From Nocardioides sp. SR21 (lineage in GTDB: Bacteria > Actinomycetota > Actinomycetes > Propionibacteriales > Nocardioidaceae), in assembly GCF_022761125.1 (NCBI RefSeq), contig NZ_JAKWJR010000012.1:62001-126000 (forward strand): a stretch of 64,000 nucleotides of DNA, in the 5' to 3' direction. The notes below the pieces were generated by a model, which saw only the letters and a program-made list of their open reading frames with translations, did not search any database and was not told the DNA's origin. The translations under genes were made by a program, and so were the position numbers. Shown piece after piece: positions 23,474-31,644 of this stretch; position 1 is the stretch's first letter; each line of letters begins with the position of its first letter.

Positions 23474-24416
23474 CGATCCGGTCGCGACGGGGACCGACGG
23501 CGATCGAGACCGGCAGGAAGAGCTGTTTCCAGTGCTCGCCGAACGTCGGCGGCGGGCCGGAGTATCCGCACGCCAGCAGAGCCCGGTAGACCTCGCCCAC
23601 CAGGGTGCGAGGTCGAGCGAGCTTCTCCTTGGTCACCTGCACGTACGGGACGCCGGCGCTGCGCAGGAGCGCGTAGCGGTCGAGGTCGCGCACGTACTGA
23701 TCCCGGTCCTGCTGGTGATGCGCGCCTTCGTACTCCACCACCAGGCCGAGCTCGCGGTACACCAGGTCGCCGATGACCTCGATGTCCTCGCGCACGTCGA
23801 CGGCGGCGTTCACCTCAGGCGCCGGAAGGCCGGCGAACGACAGCACGGCCCGAGTCTCGCTCTCCAGCAGCGACCGGGAGCGTGCGTCGAGGTGGTCGAG
23901 CACCCAGACCGCTTCGTGCGCACCGTCTCGCCACGGCGCAGCGAGGGCGAGATCGCGCACCCCGGACAGCGAGATGTGGCCCCCGCGCAACAGCCAGTCA
24001 CCGACCTTGATCGCGTCGACCGTCCGGGCCCGCGCGGCGTAGGCGAGGAAGGCGGCCGGGACGACGACCCCGGTCTCGTCGGTCGGAGCCAGCTTCACCG
24101 TCCGGTGGAGGAAGACGTCCTCGAGGGCGACGTGGTGGTCCCTCGCGATCACGAAGCGGATCGGTCGGCGGGGTCCGTAGTCCAGACCGAGCTCCTGGAT
24201 CCGGCTGATGCCGGTCAGGTGGGCATCGGCCGGCAGCGCCAGCCGAGCGGCGGCCCGCCGGTCCGACTCCGACATCTGATGATCCCGGTGCCGCCACACG
24301 CCCGGATGAAGGCGCACGAAGCGACTGCCTTGCAGCATCCGGGACGACACTCCGAGCGCGCGTGCCGTCGACCGGGTGAAGGGTCCACGGAGGAGCGGGT
24401 CGGGGATGGGGTGCAC
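23454..24416 (-). CDS. AbiEi-like / DUF559-type endonuclease-fold protein
   Basis: 320 aa, common in actinobacteria but uncharacterised. The N-terminal ~100 residues resemble the winged-helix AbiEi antitoxin-type domain (SSRMLQGSRFVRLHPGVWRH). The C-terminal ~120 residues look like a Vsr/DUF559 PD-(D/E)XK fold (YRELGLVVEYEGAHHQ, then YVRDLDRYALLRSAGVPYV). Whether it cuts DNA is unknown, and no partner toxin gene is adjacent. GTG 24416 is the first start after a stop; no clear promoter is seen. Its last residues and TAG stop lie inside the third 73-bp repeat, so the C-terminus has probably been extended or trimmed by the repeat. Confidence 0.72.
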   Translation of the reverse strand: MHPIPDPLLRGPFTRSTARALGVSSRMLQGSRFVRLHPGVWRHRDHQMSESDRRAAARLALPADAHLTGISRIQELGLDYGPRRPIRFVIARDHHVALEDVFLHRTVKLAPTDETGVVVPAAFLAYAARARTVDAIKVGDWLLRGGHISLSGVRDLALAAPWRDGAHEAVWVLDHLDARSRSLLESETRAVLSFAGLPAPEVNAAVDVREDIEVIGDLVYRELGLVVEYEGAHHQQDRDQYVRDLDRYALLRSAGVPYVQVTKEKLARPRTLVGEVYRALLACGYSGPPPTFGEHWKQLFLPVSIAVGPRRDRIAGRAVS

Positions 24417-24471
24417 GATCGGGGTTGTTCCCGGAAGTCAGGGATCTCCGATCGGTCGTCCACAGGGACCG

Positions 24472-24488
24472 TGACAGCACTTCTGTCA
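24472..24488. promoter_or_regulatory. Operator-like palindrome upstream of racemase gene
   Basis: TGACAG-CACTT-CTGTCA is a perfect 6-bp inverted repeat ending 11 bp before the ATG at 24500. CATGAT (24487-24492), 7 nt before the ATG, may be a weak -10 overlapping it. Confidence 0.45.
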
Positions 24489-24499
24489 TGATGCGGGGC

Positions 24500-25666
24500 A
24501 TGGCTGAGTCGACGTACGAGCTGGGACAGGGCACCGGGCCGCTGAAGGGCGTGAAGGTCGTCGAGATCGCGGGCATCGGGCCCGGGCCGCACGCGTGCAT
24601 GATCCTGGCCGACCTGGGCGCGGACGTGATCCGGGTCGAGCGGCCGGGCGGTCAGGCGCTGGCGGGTGGGGGCGCGCACATGCTGCTCAACCGCGGGCGG
24701 CCGAGCGTCGCGCTCGACCTCAAGAAGCCCGAGGCCGTCGAGACGGTCCTCGAGCTCGTCGCGAACGCCGACGTCCTCATCGAGGGCATGCGCCCCGGCG
24801 TCGCCGAGCGGCTCGGCTTCGGCCCCGACGACTGCCTGAAGCGCAACGAGAAGCTGGTCTACGGACGGATGACCGGATGGGGCCAGGACGGCCCGTTCGC
24901 GCTGGCCGCCGGGCACGACATGAACTACATCGCGATCACCGGCGCCCTGCACGGCCTGGGCCAGGACCCGAGCCGCCCGCACTTCCCGACCAACCTGGTC
25001 GGCGACTTCGGCGGCGGGTCGACGTACCTCGTCATCGGCGTCCTCGCCGCGCTCCTCGAGGCGAAGACCAGCGGCAAGGGCCAGGTCGTCGACGCCGCGA
25101 TCGTCGACGGCACCGCGCACCTCAACACGATGACCGCGGCGTTCCTCGCGTCCGGCGGCTTCAAGGAGCAGCGCGCGGTCAACCTGCTCGACGGCGGCGT
25201 GCCGTACTACGACATCTACGAGACCTCCGACGGCAAGCACATGAGCGTCGGCGCGCTCGAGCCGCAGTTCTACGACGCGTTCGTCGACCTGCTCGGCATC
25301 AAGGACACCGCCCCGGACCGGTACGACGCCGACCAGGCCGACGCGCTGCGCAAGCTGATCACCGAGACGTTCCTGCAGCGGACGCAGGCCGAGTGGGTCG
25401 CGATCTTCGAGGGCACCGACGCCTGCGTGGCCGGGATCATCCCGCTGACCGAGGCCGCCGAGCACCCGCACATGAAGGCGCGCGGCACGCTGGTCCAGCA
25501 CGACGGCTACCTCCAGCCCGCCCCCGCCCCGCGCTTCTCGCGCACCGGGGCGAGCATCGGCCGGCTGGCCGAGAGCGCCGGCGACAGCACCCGCGACGCT
25601 CTGACCGCCTGGGGCATCGACAACGTCGACGACCTGATCGAGTCGGGCGCCGCCGTCCAAGCATGA
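24500..25666 (+). CDS. mcr: CaiB/BaiF CoA-transferase family, alpha-methylacyl-CoA racemase-like
   Basis: 388 aa. The likely reaction is epimerisation of (2R)- and (2S)-methylacyl-CoA so that branched fatty acids or sterol side chains can enter beta-oxidation. The fold starts GPLKGVKVVEIAGIGPGPHA; the catalytic His-Asp pair of the MCR/AMACR group is visible in AAGHDMNYIA (~138) and NLVGDFGGGS (~168), and LEPQFYDAF holds the Glu of that group. ATG 24500 is preferred over upstream Met codons at 24488 and 24491. The next gene overlaps by 4 bp. Confidence 0.88.
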   Translation: MAESTYELGQGTGPLKGVKVVEIAGIGPGPHACMILADLGADVIRVERPGGQALAGGGAHMLLNRGRPSVALDLKKPEAVETVLELVANADVLIEGMRPGVAERLGFGPDDCLKRNEKLVYGRMTGWGQDGPFALAAGHDMNYIAITGALHGLGQDPSRPHFPTNLVGDFGGGSTYLVIGVLAALLEAKTSGKGQVVDAAIVDGTAHLNTMTAAFLASGGFKEQRAVNLLDGGVPYYDIYETSDGKHMSVGALEPQFYDAFVDLLGIKDTAPDRYDADQADALRKLITETFLQRTQAEWVAIFEGTDACVAGIIPLTEAAEHPHMKARGTLVQHDGYLQPAPAPRFSRTGASIGRLAESAGDSTRDALTAWGIDNVDDLIESGAAVQA

Positions 25667-26397
25667 AGCCGTTCCTGTTCCTCGGCACCCGCGCCGAGGA
25701 CGACACCGCCGACAGCGAGTACGCCGCTGTGCTCCGGTACGCCGGCCTCGACGAGCGCGACGTACGCCGCGTCCGCCTCGAGCGCGACCCGCTCGGCACG
25801 GTCGACCTCGACGACTGGTCCGGGATCATCCTCGGCGGCGGGCCGTTCAACTCCAGCGACCCCGAGGACATCAAGTCCGCGGCGCAGAAGCGCGCCGAGG
25901 CCGAGCTCCGCGCGCTCGCCGAGCGCGTGGTCGACGCGGACTTCCCGTTCCTCGGCGCCTGCTACGGCGTCGGCGTGCTCGGCGGGCTGCGCGGCGGCCT
26001 GGTCGACCGGACCTACGGCGAGCCGATCTCGGCAGTCGCCATCACGCTGACCGAGGCCGGCCAGCAGGACCCGTTGCTCGGCGTGCTCCCCACGACGTTC
26101 GACGCGTTCCTCGGCCACAAGGAGGCGGTCTCCCGCCTGCCGGACGGCGCGGTCCTGCTCGCGAGCAGCGCGACCTGCCCGGTGCAGGCGTTCCGCCTCG
26201 GCCGCAACGTCTACGCCACCCAGTTCCACCCCGAGCTCGACGTCGAGGGGCTGTGCCTGCGCATCGACGTCTACCGCCACCACGGCTACTTCGACCCGCC
26301 GGAGCTCGCCGAGGAGATCCAGGCCATGGCGCGCACCCAGCACGTCGAGCACCCGCAGCGGATCATCGAGGGCTTCGTCCGGCACTACTCCAATTGA
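25663..26397 (+). CDS. Class I glutamine amidotransferase (GATase1)-like protein
   Basis: 244 aa, resembling the GMP-synthase-type amidotransferase domain on its own. The nucleophile Cys is in LGACYGVGVLGG (~100) and the His-x-Glu of the triad in YATQFHPELD (~187-196). Such stand-alone proteins hydrolyse glutamine or gamma-glutamyl compounds; no synthetase partner is nearby. Some relatives are gamma-glutamyl hydrolases. ATGA overlap with the racemase gene implies joint transcription, though a functional link is not obvious. Confidence 0.85.
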   Translation: MKPFLFLGTRAEDDTADSEYAAVLRYAGLDERDVRRVRLERDPLGTVDLDDWSGIILGGGPFNSSDPEDIKSAAQKRAEAELRALAERVVDADFPFLGACYGVGVLGGLRGGLVDRTYGEPISAVAITLTEAGQQDPLLGVLPTTFDAFLGHKEAVSRLPDGAVLLASSATCPVQAFRLGRNVYATQFHPELDVEGLCLRIDVYRHHGYFDPPELAEEIQAMARTQHVEHPQRIIEGFVRHYSN

Positions 26398-26408
26398 CAG
26401 ATATTCAG

Positions 26409-26414
26409 TAAGGT
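26409..26414 (+). promoter_or_regulatory. -10 element of monooxygenase gene
   Basis: TAAGGT, 6 nt before the ATG at 26421, in an AT-richer patch (26393-26410) that also contains a TTGACA overlapping the previous stop; that hexamer is only 9 nt away, too close for a normal -35. Confidence 0.55.
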
Positions 26415-26420
26415 CGGTCC

Positions 26421-27869
26421 ATGACGGAGCGCCCCGAACACATCGACGTCCTCATCGTCGGCGCCGGCCTCTCGGGCATCGGAGCGGCCTGCCGGCTGCG
26501 CACCGAGCACCCCGGGAAGTCGGTCGCGATCCTCGAGGCCCGCGCCGCCAGCGGCGGCACGTGGGACCTGTTCCGCTATCCGGGCATCCGCTCGGACTCC
26601 GACATGTTCACGTTCGGCTTCAAGTGGCGGCACTGGGAGGGCGACGTCGCGCTGGCCGACGGCCCGTCGATCCTGGAGTACGTCCGCACCGTCGCCCGGG
26701 AGTACGACGTCGACCGGCTGATCCGGTACCGGCACCGCGTCCTCAGCGCGAGCTGGGACTCCGACACGAGTCTGTGGACCGTCGAGATCGACCACGACGG
26801 GACGCCGACCACGCTGACGACCGGGTTCCTGTGGGGCTGCGGCGGCTACTACGACTACGACGAGGGCTACACCCCGGAGTTCCTGGGCCGCGCGGACTTC
26901 CGGGGCGAGGTCGTGCACCCGCAGCACTGGCCGGAGGACCTCGACTACGCGGGGAAGAAGGTCGTCGTGATCGGCTCCGGCGCGACCGCCGTGACGCTGG
27001 TCCCGGCGATGGCGAAGGCGGGCGCCGAGCACGTGACGATGCTGCAGCGCAGCCCGACGTACGTCCTGTCCCTGCCCGGCCGCGACCCGGTCGCCACGCG
27101 GCTCCACCGGCTGCCCTCGAAGCTGAGGTACCAGATCGTCCGGTGGAAGGCGATCCTGCTGACCGTCGCGACGTACCAGCTCGCGCAGCGCCGTCCCGCG
27201 TTCGTGAAGAAGGTGATCCGCGCCGGCGTCGCGAAGCAGCTCCCGGCCGGCATGGACGTCGACACCCACTTCAAGCCGGCCTACAACCCCTGGGACCAGC
27301 GGCTCTGCTTCGTGCCGGACGGCGACCTGTTCAAGGCGTTCCGTGCGGGTACGGCCTCGGTCGTCACCGACCACATCGACCGGTTCACCGAGACCGGCAT
27401 CCGGTTGCGCTCGGGCGAGGAGCTCGAGGCCGACGTGATCGTCACCGCGACCGGCCTCAAGCTGAAGGCGATGGGCGGCGTCGAGCTGACCGTCGACGGC
27501 GAGCCGGTGAAGATGCCGGAGACCCTGACGTACAAGGCGCTGATGCTCAGCGACGTCCCCAACTTCGTCTTCACGATCGGCTACACGAACGCGTCCTGGA
27601 CCCTGAAGGCCGACCTGGTCGCCGACTTCGTCTGCCGGCTGCTGCGCCACATGGACGAGCACGGCGTACGACGGGCCGTGGCACCGCGTGACCCGTCGGT
27701 CGGCGAGGAGCAGCTGATCTCCTTCAGCTCCGGCTACATCCAGCGGGCGCTCGACGAGCTGCCGAAGCAGGGCGACCGCGAGCCGTGGAAGCTGCGGCAG
27801 AACTACCTCAAGGACCTCCGCGCGATCAACCGCCTCCCGATCGACGACGGCGTCCTGACGTTTCGCTGA
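26421..27869 (+). CDS. FAD-dependent Baeyer-Villiger-type monooxygenase, EthA-like
   Basis: 482 aa. Two Rossmann motifs: FAD GAGLSGIGAACRL (~14-26) and NADPH VIGSGATAVTL (~185-195). Between them is the BVMO fingerprint FRGEVVHPQHWP (~160-171), a full match to FxGxxxHxxxWP. DLFRYPGIRSDSDMFTFGF and WDQRLCFVPDGDLFKA are characteristic of the EthA (ethionamide-activating) group, which is ~489 aa. Expected to insert oxygen next to ketones, for example long-chain or cyclic ones. Leaderless promoter. No EthR-like regulator is adjacent. Confidence 0.93.
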   Translation: MTERPEHIDVLIVGAGLSGIGAACRLRTEHPGKSVAILEARAASGGTWDLFRYPGIRSDSDMFTFGFKWRHWEGDVALADGPSILEYVRTVAREYDVDRLIRYRHRVLSASWDSDTSLWTVEIDHDGTPTTLTTGFLWGCGGYYDYDEGYTPEFLGRADFRGEVVHPQHWPEDLDYAGKKVVVIGSGATAVTLVPAMAKAGAEHVTMLQRSPTYVLSLPGRDPVATRLHRLPSKLRYQIVRWKAILLTVATYQLAQRRPAFVKKVIRAGVAKQLPAGMDVDTHFKPAYNPWDQRLCFVPDGDLFKAFRAGTASVVTDHIDRFTETGIRLRSGEELEADVIVTATGLKLKAMGGVELTVDGEPVKMPETLTYKALMLSDVPNFVFTIGYTNASWTLKADLVADFVCRLLRHMDEHGVRRAVAPRDPSVGEEQLISFSSGYIQRALDELPKQGDREPWKLRQNYLKDLRAINRLPIDDGVLTFR

Positions 27870-27894
27870 GCCGCCGACCGGTCACTGCCTCGGT

Positions 27895-28089
27895 ATGGGA
27901 CTCAAGGACAAGGCAGAGAACAAGATGGACGAGCTCAAGGGCCAGGGCAAGGAGTCGGCCGGCAAGGCGACCGGCGACCGCGACCTCGAGGCCGAGGGCA
28001 AGGCCGACCAGACCGAGGGCAAGGTCAAGCAGGCCGGCGAGCACGTCAAGGACGCCGCCAAGGACGTCAAGGACGGCCTCACCAAGTAA
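27895..28089 (+). CDS. CsbD family stress protein
   Basis: 64 aa, highly charged, beginning MGLKDKAENKMDELKGQGKE and with repeated KGKA/EGKA units, the standard CsbD pattern. CsbD proteins are general-stress-induced and of unknown function. Lys, Asp, Glu, Gly and Ala make up most of the sequence, so it may be largely disordered or amphipathic helical. It lies 25 nt after the monooxygenase; no clear -10 is visible. A long hairpin at 28121 follows. Confidence 0.9.
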   Translation: MGLKDKAENKMDELKGQGKESAGKATGDRDLEAEGKADQTEGKVKQAGEHVKDAAKDVKDGLTK

Positions 28090-28120
28090 CCAACGGCACA
28101 GCGCGACGATGCCGGTCGGA

Positions 28121-28155
28121 CGGGCTGCGTCCTCTACACTCGTGGACGCAGCCCG
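28121..28155 (+). promoter_or_regulatory. 12-bp inverted repeat with embedded -10, helicase leader
   Basis: CGGGCTGCGTCC and GGACGCAGCCCG form a perfect stem around an 11-nt loop containing TACACT (28134-28139), a good -10. It could be the terminator of csbD, or an operator or supercoiling-sensitive promoter for the helicase gene. Transcription from it would leave a 5' leader of ~95 nt before GTG 28239, a place where cold-shock control is common for DEAD-box helicases. Confidence 0.55.
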
Positions 28156-28238
28156 TTCCGTCTTGCCTCGGGCTTTGCGCGGCCCTCATGCGGCTCGCGC
28201 CTTCCTTCTCGGGAACCATCTGGCGAGACACGCCAACA

Positions 28239-29696
28239 GTGAGTGATCCCCTCTTGTCTTCTGCAGTCTCCGCTGCGGGCTTCGCCGATCTCGGTGTGCC
28301 CAGCAGCCTCGTCTCCATCCTCTCGGACCTCGGCATCACCGACCCGACTCCCATCCAGCGCGCCACGCTCCCCGACTCGCTCGCGGGCCGCGACGTGCTC
28401 GGCCGTGGCCGCACCGGCTCCGGCAAGACCTACGCGTTCCTGCTCCCGCTGGTCGCCCGGCTCACGCAGTCCGGCCGCCCGGCGCGGTCCAACAAGCCGC
28501 GCGCCGTCGTGCTCGCGCCGACGCGTGAGCTCGTCGCCCAGATCGAGGACTCCCTGCGCCCGCTCGCCCAGGCGGCCGGCCTCACCACGATGACCGTCTT
28601 CGGCGGCGTCGGCCAGAACCCGCAGGTGCAGAACCTGCGCCGCGGCGTCGACATCGTCCTCGCCTGCCCCGGCCGGCTCGAGGACCTGATGGGCCAGGGT
28701 CACTGCGACCTCGGCCAGGTCGAGGTCACCATCCTCGACGAGGCCGACCACATGGCCGACCTCGGCTTCCTGCCCGGCGTGCGCCGGATCATGGGCAAGA
28801 CCCCGCGCGACAGCCAGCGGCTGCTGTTCTCGGCCACGCTCGACAAGGCGATCGACACCCTGGTCAAGCAGTTCCTGCGGAACCCGGTGACCCACCAGGC
28901 CGACTCGGCGCAGTCGCCGGTCGCGACCATGGACCACCACGTACTGCACGTCGCTCGCGAGCACCGCGTCCCGGTGCTCGTCGACCTGACCAGCGCGCCC
29001 GGCCGCACCGTGGTGTTCACCCGCACCAAGTACGGCGCCAAGGCGCTCGCCCGCCAGCTCAACAAGAGCGGCGTACCCGCCGTCGAGCTCCACGGCAACC
29101 TGAGCCAGAACGCCCGCACGCGGAACATGGACGCCTTCCACTCCGGCAAGGCCTCCACGCTGGTCGCGACCGACATCGCTGCCCGCGGCATCCACGTCGA
29201 CGACGTGTCGCTCGTCGTGCACGCGGACCCGCCGGTCGAGCACAAGGCGTACCTGCACCGCTCGGGCCGTACGGCGCGCGCGGGCAACAAGGGCACCGTC
29301 GTCACGCTGATGACCGACGAGCAGGTCCGCGACGTCCGCGACCTGACCCGCGCGGCCGGCATCAAGCCGACCACGACCAAGGTCGTCGGCTCCAGCCACG
29401 CGATCCTGGCCGAGCTCGCCCCCGGCGAGCGGGTCCTGGTCCCCGGCGGCCTGGCCGTCGAGGCCCCCGAGAGCAAGCCCCGCCCCAAGACCGCCGCCGG
29501 CGGTGGCGGTGGCGGTGGCCGCAACCGGTCCCGCGGTCGCCGCGGCGGCTCGGCGACGAAGTCCACCGGCGCGAAGAGCACCGGCTCGGCGACGAAGTCC
29601 ACCGGCGGCAAGCCCCGGCGCCAGTCCGGCCAGGCGGCCTCGGCCGGTGGCCAGAAGCGGCACAGCGCCTCGACGTTCAGCTCCGGACGCCGCTGA
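28239..29696 (+). CDS. DEAD/DEAH-box RNA helicase
   Basis: 485 aa. The Q-motif ends TDPTPIQ (~30); motif I GRTGSGKT (~58-65), Ia APTRELVAQ, DEAD-type motif II DEAD (~167-170), motif III SAT, and the C-terminal RecA motifs VVFTRTKYGAKAL, VATDIAARGIHVDDV and HRSGRTARAG are complete. The tail (~410-485) is a Gly/Arg/Ser/Thr/Lys-rich low-complexity region with KSTG repeats for RNA binding. Role: RNA unwinding in cold adaptation, ribosome assembly or decay. GTG 28239 is preferred; ATG 28188 would add 17 residues unlike the family. The next gene begins 2 nt after the stop. Confidence 0.92.
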   Translation: MSDPLLSSAVSAAGFADLGVPSSLVSILSDLGITDPTPIQRATLPDSLAGRDVLGRGRTGSGKTYAFLLPLVARLTQSGRPARSNKPRAVVLAPTRELVAQIEDSLRPLAQAAGLTTMTVFGGVGQNPQVQNLRRGVDIVLACPGRLEDLMGQGHCDLGQVEVTILDEADHMADLGFLPGVRRIMGKTPRDSQRLLFSATLDKAIDTLVKQFLRNPVTHQADSAQSPVATMDHHVLHVAREHRVPVLVDLTSAPGRTVVFTRTKYGAKALARQLNKSGVPAVELHGNLSQNARTRNMDAFHSGKASTLVATDIAARGIHVDDVSLVVHADPPVEHKAYLHRSGRTARAGNKGTVVTLMTDEQVRDVRDLTRAAGIKPTTTKVVGSSHAILAELAPGERVLVPGGLAVEAPESKPRPKTAAGGGGGGGRNRSRGRRGGSATKSTGAKSTGSATKSTGGKPRRQSGQAASAGGQKRHSASTFSSGRR

Positions 29697-29698
29697 CC

Positions 29699-30292
29699 AT
29701 GAGGGGAAGCCGCCGGGCCGCGCTCGTCGGCTTCCTCCTCGTCGGCACCGCGCTGCTCGGCCTGTCCTTCGGGATCGAGCCGGGCAGCGCGTGGTTCTAC
29801 CCGTCCGCGCTCGCCCTTGCGGCGACGTGGGCCGCCGGCGCCTTCGCCAGCGGCCCGGTACCGCTGGGTGAGCGCACGGTCGTGCGCCCGCTGCTGGTGG
29901 GCGCGCTCCTGGCGGGCGTGTTCCTGCTGGGTGCGCTCGTCCTGCGTGAGCTGTCGCTGTTCGACGACCAGGTGTCCTCGGTGACGGCGTACGCCGACCG
30001 GGGCTCCGGTCCGCTCATCGTGGCCGTCACCCTGGTCACCGGCCTGGCCGAGGAGCTGTTCTTCCGCGGCTCGGTCTACGCGGCGTTCACGCGGCGACCG
30101 GTCCTGGGCAGCACGCTCGTGTACGCCGTGGTCACGCTCGCGACGGGCAACGTCGCGCTCGTCGCGGCCGCGGCGGTCCTCGGCCTCGTGGTCGGGCTGG
30201 AGCGCCGGTCGTCCGGCGGGGTCCTGGCGCCGGCGATCACGCACATGACCTGGTCGCTGGTCATGCTCCTCGCGCTGCCACAGCTCTTCTGA
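29699..30292 (+). CDS. CPBP family intramembrane metalloprotease
   Basis: 197-aa membrane protein with five or six hydrophobic segments. Motif 1 EELFFRGSVYAAF (~118-130) carries the Glu-Glu and Arg of the CPBP/ABI family, and the late ITHMTWSLVMLL holds the second His/Asn-type site. Family members are Rce1-like proteases or scaffolds, sometimes linked to bacteriocin immunity; no such genes are nearby. Follows the helicase by 2 nt. Its 3' end overlaps the convergent SDR gene by 32 bp. Confidence 0.85.
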   Translation: MRGSRRAALVGFLLVGTALLGLSFGIEPGSAWFYPSALALAATWAAGAFASGPVPLGERTVVRPLLVGALLAGVFLLGALVLRELSLFDDQVSSVTAYADRGSGPLIVAVTLVTGLAEELFFRGSVYAAFTRRPVLGSTLVYAVVTLATGNVALVAAAAVLGLVVGLERRSSGGVLAPAITHMTWSLVMLLALPQLF

Positions 30293-31160
30293 CCGCCTCG
30301 GCGTACGACAGCGGCTCGCCGGGCAGCAGGTCCCGGATCGCGTCCTCGGTGACGACCACCTCGGTCCCCATCGAGTCGATCAGGTTCCGCCCGGTGGTCG
30401 GGTCGACGTTGGTCACGAACGCGATCCAGTACGACGACAGCCGCGGCGTCAGCACCGGGACCGTGATGACCGGCACCGAGCGTCCCCGGATGACCTCGCT
30501 CGCCTGCTGCAGCATCTCGACGTACGTGAGCCGGTCGGCGCCGCCGATCTCGAAGGTCCGGCCCAGCGCCTCCTCGAGCCCGACCACGCCGGCGAGGTAG
30601 CGCACCACGTCGTCGACGGCGATCGGCTGGGTCAGGGTCGACGCCCACTTCGGGACCACCATCGCCGGGAGGTTCTTCACGAGCTGGCGGGTCATCTCCC
30701 ACGAGATGCCGCCGGCGCCGACCACGATCGCGGCGCGCAGCACCGTCACCGGCACGCCGGCCTCACCGAGCAGCCGCTCGACCTCGCGCCTGGACCGCAG
30801 GTGTGCCGAGAGGGTGGCGTCGTCCGGGCCGAGCCCGCCGAGGTAGACGATCTGCCGGACCCCGCACGCCGCGGCGGCGAGCCCGAAGGCGCGGGCCGCC
30901 TCGGCGTCCTTCTCGGCGAACGCGTCGTCGTCGAGCGAGTGCACGAGGTAGACGGCCACGTCGATGCCGTCGAGGGGGGCCGCCAGCGAGCCCGGGTCGC
31001 TGACGTCGCCGGCGACCGGCTCACCCTCGCCGTCGTACGTCTCGGGGTGCCGGGTCATCGCCCGCACGTTCCAGCCTCGCTCGAGCAGCGCCGGCACCAG
31101 CCGACTGCCCACGAAGCCGGTCGCACCGGTCACGAGCACGGTCGGGCCTTGTCGGTTCAC
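30261..31160 (-). CDS. NAD(P)H-binding SDR-like protein (atypical short-chain dehydrogenase)
   Basis: 299 aa. The Rossmann start VLVTGATGFVGSRLVPALLE (~9-28) is of the NmrA/complex-I NDUFA9-like type; VYLVHSLDDDAFAEKD and GGLGPDDATLSAHLRSRREV follow, as in the YbjT-like group. Catalytic Tyr-x3-Lys is not evident, so it may be a sensor or a quinone/NAD(P)H-dependent reductase. GTG 31160 is the start; the 12-bp palindrome GGGTACGTACCC (31164-31175) lies directly upstream. Last residues overlap the CPBP gene. Confidence 0.83.
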   Translation of the reverse strand: MNRQGPTVLVTGATGFVGSRLVPALLERGWNVRAMTRHPETYDGEGEPVAGDVSDPGSLAAPLDGIDVAVYLVHSLDDDAFAEKDAEAARAFGLAAAACGVRQIVYLGGLGPDDATLSAHLRSRREVERLLGEAGVPVTVLRAAIVVGAGGISWEMTRQLVKNLPAMVVPKWASTLTQPIAVDDVVRYLAGVVGLEEALGRTFEIGGADRLTYVEMLQQASEVIRGRSVPVITVPVLTPRLSSYWIAFVTNVDPTTGRNLIDSMGTEVVVTEDAIRDLLPGEPLSYAEAVRRAVAARGA

Positions 31161-31163
31161 GAC

Positions 31164-31175
31164 GGGTACGTACCC
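31164..31175. promoter_or_regulatory. 12-bp palindrome between divergent SDR and PPOX-like genes
   Basis: GGGTACGTACCC is a perfect palindrome 3 bp upstream of the GTG at 31160. It may be an operator or part of the SDR promoter. Confidence 0.45.
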
Positions 31176-31218
31176 ACGTGGGGACCTTCGACCCCTCCCA
31201 TCCGGCCGCTCGCCGTCC

Positions 31219-31224
31219 TAGCCT
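31219..31224 (+). promoter_or_regulatory. -10 element of PPOX-like gene
   Basis: TAGCCT, 6 nt before the ATG at 31231; leaderless pattern. Confidence 0.6.
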
Positions 31225-31230
31225 CGAAGC

Positions 31231-31644
31231 ATGAACGACGACAACGAGCTGCACCCGCAGGAGTGTTGGGACCTGCTGCGTGCCCAGGAGTTCGGTCGGC
31301 TCGCGTTCACCGTGGTCGACGAGCTCCACATCACCCCGATCAACTACGCCGTCGACGGGGAGACCCTGCTCTTCCGCACCGCCGCCGGCAACAAGCTCTT
31401 CGGCGTCGAGCTCGGCGGCGAGGTCGCCTTCGAGATCGACGAGATCGGCGACGAGGAGGCGACCAGCGTCGTCGTGCGCGGCCGCGCCCGGCACCTCGAG
31501 GAGGACGAGGCGCACCGCGCGGACAACCTCCCGCTGCGCCCCTGGGTCGGCACGGACAAGCCGAACGTCGTCGAGATCGTCCCGACCGACGTCACCGGCC
31601 GCCGGTTCCCGCTCAGCCGTCCCTGGCTGCGGATGCGGACCTAA
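31231..31644 (+). CDS. Pyridoxamine 5'-phosphate oxidase-like flavin/F420-binding protein (NimA-like)
   Basis: 137-aa split-barrel protein. ECWDLLRAQEFGRLAFTV and HITPINYAVDGETLLFRTAAGNK match the nitroimidazole-resistance NimA/PPOX-like group, which bind FMN or F420 and reduce small substrates. No signal peptide. It has its own leaderless promoter and ends overlapping the convergent MerR stop by 4 bp. Its role is general redox; no specific pathway is visible. Confidence 0.86.
   Translation: MNDDNELHPQECWDLLRAQEFGRLAFTVVDELHITPINYAVDGETLLFRTAAGNKLFGVELGGEVAFEIDEIGDEEATSVVVRGRARHLEEDEAHRADNLPLRPWVGTDKPNVVEIVPTDVTGRRFPLSRPWLRMRT

Noticed and set aside
23454..24416. Type IV toxin-antitoxin pair
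   Set aside because: Only an AbiEi-like N-terminal domain is visible and no AbiEii-type nucleotidyltransferase toxin is next to it.
28188..28238. ATG 28188 as the helicase start
   Set aside because: The added 17 residues do not match the family and the upstream region looks like a leader with its own hairpin; GTG 28239 fits better.
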